Positions 59,101 through 64,000 of a stretch of 64,000 nt of DNA are shown in pieces. The translations under genes were made by a program, and so were the position numbers. Every line of letters starts with the position of its first letter. Position 1 is the stretch's first letter. The stretch lies in contig OY540816.1 in assembly GCA_961205875.1 (NCBI GenBank), forward strand, positions 10,550,701-10,614,700, written 5' to 3'. Origin of the DNA: Sialis fuliginosa (taxonomy: Eukaryota > Arthropoda > Insecta > Megaloptera > Sialidae). A model generated the notes under the pieces. That model did not search any database and was not told where the DNA came from. It worked only from the letters and a program-made list of their open reading frames with translations.

Positions 59101-62100
59101 TTACCAAAAAAAATATTTACGTGTTATTAGCTTATTTTGATAAAATAGCATATATTTGAATCTATAATTGTCACAAAAAATTCGATGAACTGTATCGGTC
59201 TTTCCTAAATATTTAGAATAAGTAATTAAAACATGATAAAGTGATTTCTATAGAGTAAATAATTTTTATATCAAAATTATTATTATTATTATATATTTAT
59301 ATATAACATGGTTTTTAGCTATCAAAACAGCAAGGACAATTGCAGGGGTCAAAACTGGTCAGTAAAATCAGTAAAAGTCAGTTTTTTGGGAAAATGGTCA
59401 GTGTTGTCAGTTTTTTGGGTTTGGCACTCAAAGTTTTCACATCGGAGCCCTATTTATCGTGAAAAAACTCACTATTTGACTTCAAAATGACACAATTACC
59501 GTGAAAAATATATTTAAATTATAAATAATGTTCTATTTTGTTTACTTATTTGTATTGTTTATTACCAACTTTTGGAAGATATTTTATGACATAATTGTAA
59601 CGTATGTATACGTGAACATATAAACAACATAATCTCACCCTAGCACTGGCTATGCCAAGTTCTGTAAGAAAAATTAACAAAAATTAACTGTAATATTTGT
59701 TTTTTTATTGTGGAGGCCAATAAATTATAAAAGTATTTTTTTAATACATAACACCTACATTTTTTAATTCGGTTCAGATAGTCAATAAAAGTGTATTTTT
59801 AGATTTCTGTGTCAGTAAAATCAGTATTTTTGAACACAACTTGTTTCGACCCCTGCAATTGGGTGTTTTAAGAAAATAAAAATAAATTGTAATTTTTGTA
59901 CTATAAAATGCTACTAATGTTAACGTACATATTTGATTTGGTTTTAGTAATATTGATCTTGCAATAATATATCCTTTAATGTATATATTTTTAATGTGTA
60001 CATATTTTATCATTTTAATTCTGTTTAATCAGTGTTTTATATAAAATAATCGAGTCTTCATAACCTTTGATGCATTTTACAATGTTATTTTGAGGATATA
60101 TTATTAAAGTAAGTTTTAGATTAATGTGAAAATGTATTAAATGGTTTCTATAGATTTTTTGTTATTATTTTTATATATTTTTTATTCATTAGATTCCTTA
60201 TTTATTGTTTACTAAATTTACTTTTTAATATTTGTTAGTTTCCTAAAATGTACAATGTAATATTTTCACTTGTTAAGTCATTAAAAAAATTATCAAAGTA
60301 AAATTTTGTCTGCAATCATTTTTGTAGCATTATTTTTGTGAAAAAATTTGAATTTATAATTGCAAAAATGTGTTTTTTAAGTATTTAGGTAACATCTTAT
60401 ATAATATCTAAAATATTCATTGTTTTAAAGGAATTTTTTACTTATGTAAGTTAATTACTACACGAAGTTCATGACATTAAACATTTCTTTTATAAATTTA
60501 AATGAAATGATCCGCACCTAAATATCATTTTTATTTTATAAATATTTGTATTATGGCCAAAAATTTGCTTTGATGAAAAATTTTCACAAATATGGTATAA
60601 ATTATTAAACGTGAAATAACATTTGATAGGTGTATAATATATTATTTTTGAAAAAATTACAATATTTTTGCTCCTAGATTGTTCATAATAATATTTTTGC
60701 AAACTATCCAATGAAATTTTAGTTGTCTTGCTGAACAAAATATTTAGACATGTTAATTAAAAATTAATAGTATAGTGAAAATATATAAATTTGAATTTAT
60801 GATAAAAAATATATTTATATTATTTAATTTTATTATGAAGATTTTGTTATATCAATTTTAATAAATTATACCAAAAAATTAGAATAATTGGCCCTTACAA
60901 GTTAAATTAGAAGATAAAGCTCAATTTTTTTACACTATTTCAAATGATAGTGAAATTAGTGAATGAAGTACTTTTTTTTACGTAACCAATTGTTTTATTT
61001 TTTACTTCTATGTAATATTATTTATTTATTCAAAATGTAAAGATCTCGATACGAGTGTAAAAAATAATTATTTATGTATGGACAGAGTGACAGCATTAAT
61101 TTTCAACCCTACACAATACAAATTAATTTGATAGTTTAATATTTTGAATCTATTAAGATCAATTTTATATTTCTATTTATTAGCTCTCTTAAGAGAATTG
61201 TCAATTCAAAATGTGTTCAATTTAAAAAATAAAATAAAAATATTAAAAAAAATAATCATAAATTACAATGATAAAATTTCTCAAGTGCTGACTGATAAAA
61301 TTGAATATAAAATTAACAATATTAAATGTAAATCAAATTCACAATGCAATATATATTTTATTTTTCATGTGGAATAATTAGACAAAATATTTTAATTTTG
61401 ATACATTTGTAATCATGTAAAAATCTATGTGGCATTTATTAAATTAGAACATAAAACCAGTAATAATAAGATGATAATCACTCAGCATGGGTTGTATGTA
61501 TATATGTATAATCATCATATGGTTTATATTGAAATATGTTGAAAATTGATGCTGCGTCATGTAGGTGCTATCACTGTATATATTATATAATTAATATTGA
61601 TTTCTCGATACTCTTCCTGATTAAATTGTTACATTAGCACAAAATGTTTTATTTTTGATTGTTAACTCGACAGTTGTAGAGCTTGATTGATTTCATAAAT
61701 CTTTATAATGTAAAGAGTCAAAGAATGTAAAAGTTTATATATAAGTTTTTCTTCTTTTTGTTAGAAACAAAATGCGCTAAGTGAGTTAACGTTGTTTTCT
61801 GTATCAGAAAACAAATATACCTAACCCAATAAGTACCTTTGAATTTTACCGATTATCAAAATTTGTGATATTGCATGTTCTATTTACTAACCCTATGTAG
61901 AATAGACATTCAAAAACATATTTAGTATAGTAAAAAATTAATAATGACGTCGTATAAATCTAAAATAAAATGAAAGCTTTGCTGAATAGAAACGATGGAT
62001 GATTATAAATGGTTTGAAATAATCATGATGAAATCTTTGTCTTATTTTACTTTATAAAATCATAGTAGTTATGTTACTCGACATTGTTTTCTTTTTTCAC

Positions 62101-62667
62101 CAAAAATATAAGTTTTTAACTTTCGTTAAAATTAGTTTTTTTCTATACCAAGCTGAATGTGGAAATTAAAAGTTAATGCAAATGTTCAAAAATCATGTAC
62201 AATCCTATGATCAATATTGTAATACGAATCTTTACATTTATTGAGTTGACTGAATTGTATATTATTTATTTTACTGCAAAGATGTAATATGACTATGACA
62301 ATCCAATATCCGTGTATATAAATTAAATAGTTAAGAAGTATAACGTGCATTTCACAAATTATTGGTTCAGGTTGTAAAAATTAATAATCAATTTTTTTTC
62401 TTGTAGTGTTGGTATGAACTCATAGAAAAATAAATGTCTGTTGTATTGGTTAGTTATGTAAATAAATTAATTAAAAAATAAAAAATATTTATTATGTAAA
62501 AGGATGTTTTATTAAATACAACACTGCGTTAGTTGCAAAATATTTATTTTATGCACCAAATTCTTATCTACTGTAAATATAAAACAATCTCCTTAAAAAT
62601 ACTGACAAATATTAAAAATATATAATTAATTACAATGAAGAAAACATCACTTTAGTTAATTAATTCT
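56172..62667 (+). other. Dullard 3' UTR and intergenic DNA
   Basis: 6.5 kb, extremely AT-rich, with only the 525-bp element at 59337-59861. Many AATAAA words prevent choosing a polyadenylation site; transcription could end anywhere up to about 62490, where AATAAA-rich text faces the candidate convergent gene. Confidence 0.6.
59337..59861. mobile_element. 525-bp inverted-repeat element
   Basis: Ends CAATTGCAGGGGTCAAAAC and GTTTCGACCCCTGCAATTG are inverted; CAGTAAAATCAGTA recurs inside on both sides. It sits 3' of Dullard, possibly within its UTR. Confidence 0.7.
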
Positions 62668-62705
62668 TTACTCATATTCCATTATTTCCTTGACTTCCAG
62701 TAGTA
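62668..62705 (-). CDS. Possible terminal exon of a convergent gene (partial)
   Basis: A strong acceptor (TTTTGTTTCAG) is followed in one frame by LLEVKEIMEYE and a TAA stop. Two AATAAA signals follow on the minus strand, near 62545-62550 and 62508-62513. If real, it is the end of a gene entering the window from the right, convergent with Dullard. The protein is not recognised, and no further exon was identified between 62708 and 64000. Confidence 0.3.
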
Positions 62706-62860
62706 CTGAAACAAAATTATATGTCACAGTTTAAAAAAAAAATTAAAAATGTAGGTACTGGGACATTACAAAAATTGTAGTCATTGTATATACATATGTA
62801 CATTGCACACCTTTGATTTAGAAATCTAGACTAGATAATACCTTGATTAGCAAGCGACTA

Positions 62861-63022
62861 ATGCCCGATATTACAAAGAATTTCCTCACAACCAAAACCT
62901 AACAAAATTATTTTGCAAAATATTTTTTTTGTGATTGGCGGGTATGTTAATTCAATACCATATAGAAAGCGTTTAGTTCAGTTTTGATCCAAGCTAAATA
63001 CATACTTTATAATACTGGCCAT
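62861..63022. repeat. Diverged ATGTCCGGTAT-like element
   Basis: Ends ATGCCCGATATTACAAAG and CTTTATAATACTGGCCAT are inverted and differ from the family ends at only a few positions; the interior is unrelated to the full copies. Confidence 0.5.
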
Positions 63023-63054
63023 AAGAAAAGCAAATTCCTAACCAAGAAAAAATG

Positions 63055-63480
63055 AACATCTAATTGAATCAGATTTGATCCAAATGGATCTGAGTAGATA
63101 CAATTTTTGATCTAATGTGATGAATGATTAAGTATGTCGAGATCTGAAACAATATTTCATGGACACAGGCTAGGTCTAATTTCACTTTTTGATCCTATAC
63201 ATATAAGGAATTTTAGTTAAAGCAGATGTATATAAGTAAGTTAGTACAGGGGTAAATAATAAGCTATATTTATTATTACAGGTTTGAGTATATGTCAACA
63301 CAATTTGGAATCCGAGCATTGAAATATTAATTCCATTAGGGATCAGATCTATTTAGATCCAGCGAGATCTGATGCAATAGTGATAGTCTTTTGGTTCCAA
63401 TCAGATATATTTGGATCCAATTAATTACATCAGGTTATTTTCAAGATCCTAACAGATTTTGATCTAATTGGATTTGATCA
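63055..63480. repeat. GATC/CAGAT-rich repeat block
   Basis: About ten copies of GATCCAAAT-, GATCTGA- and AATCAGAT-type words on both strands within 430 bp, for example GATCAGATCTATTTAGATCC and TTTGGATCCAATTAATTACA. Origin not recognised. Confidence 0.5.
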
Positions 63481-64000
63481 TTTAATTCATAATCAGCCAA
63501 ACTTATTCACTGTTCAGCTGGCAAAACGTAGTATTAAATTGTTTATAGATACAGTTCAAGCGTAATACTTGTGTTTATTTACATTGATACTGAAAAACAC
63601 ATTAATGTGTTGTCGGCCAGCTAAAGAATAAAACACACAAAAGTCTGCTACTGTATTGAAAGTTATCACACATACAACAAAATTATCTTATTTCTTATTT
63701 TTAAAAGATGTGTATTATTTTTAAAAATATAGGTGCATTATACAGAAAATAAACACCGATTGTAAGTAGAATTATAGAATACAACAAAACTAAAGCAAAA
63801 GAATAACAAGTCAGCCTTTTATTAAAATAAGTTAATAATTAAAATCAAACAAAAATTACAATTTTTAAGATTTTAGTATTAAATTAAATTAAATAAGAAT
63901 TAAAAATTATCAAAACAATACTAACACCTCCTAACCCATAAAGCATGGTTTTCCAACCTTTTCAACCATAGCGAATCAAATTATTCTATATTTCTTTAAC

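Noticed and set aside
61144..61377. 77-codon plus-strand frame downstream of Dullard
   Set aside because: Lys/Asn/Ile-rich reading of AT-rich DNA without splice or start context.

Overview
This is a gene-sparse, strongly AT-rich piece of an insect nuclear genome. It has split genes with GT-AG introns, many small DNA transposon relics and LINE fragments, and no bacterial features. The insect assignment rests on two things: the 243-residue Dullard/CTDNEP1 protein reads like insect orthologues, and there is a tandem pair of fatty acyl-CoA reductase (FAR) genes of the type expanded in insects. The order cannot be settled from the sequence alone.

Layout. Positions 759-15821 (minus strand) hold a complete eight-exon FAR gene, called FAR-A here (508 residues). 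Positions 15837-27741 are an intergenic tract about 12 kb long, full of miniature inverted-repeat elements, including one transposon nested inside another. Positions 27742-46841 (minus) hold a second complete eight-exon FAR gene, FAR-B (503 residues), whose second intron alone is 10 kb. Positions 46849-53469 are intergenic, with a frameshifted LINE fragment and several repeat copies. Positions 53470-55963 (plus) hold the complete five-exon Dullard gene. From 55964 to the end there is AT-rich 3' UTR and intergenic DNA, with a possible terminal exon of a convergent minus-strand gene at 62668-62705.

How the genes work together. The two FARs are a tandem duplication: exons 1 to 7 have identical lengths (192, 249, 146, 110, 193, 240 and 258 nt) and identical intron phases, and only the last exon differs. 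Both keep the nucleotide-binding TGGSG(F/Y)MG motif and the YxxxK catalytic pair, so both are expected to be active reductases making long-chain alcohols for wax, cuticle lipid or pheromone pathways. Dullard is a nuclear-envelope/ER phosphatase that controls lipin in other animals. Its adjacency to two lipid enzymes may be chance.

Most of the non-coding space is explained by repeats: an approximately 550-bp miniature element present eight times, a family with ATGTCCGGTAT ends, hAT-type elements with perfect 8-bp target duplications, two large palindromic foldback elements, a Helitron-like unit and two LINE reverse-transcriptase fragments. I see no CRISPR array, rRNA or convincing tRNA.
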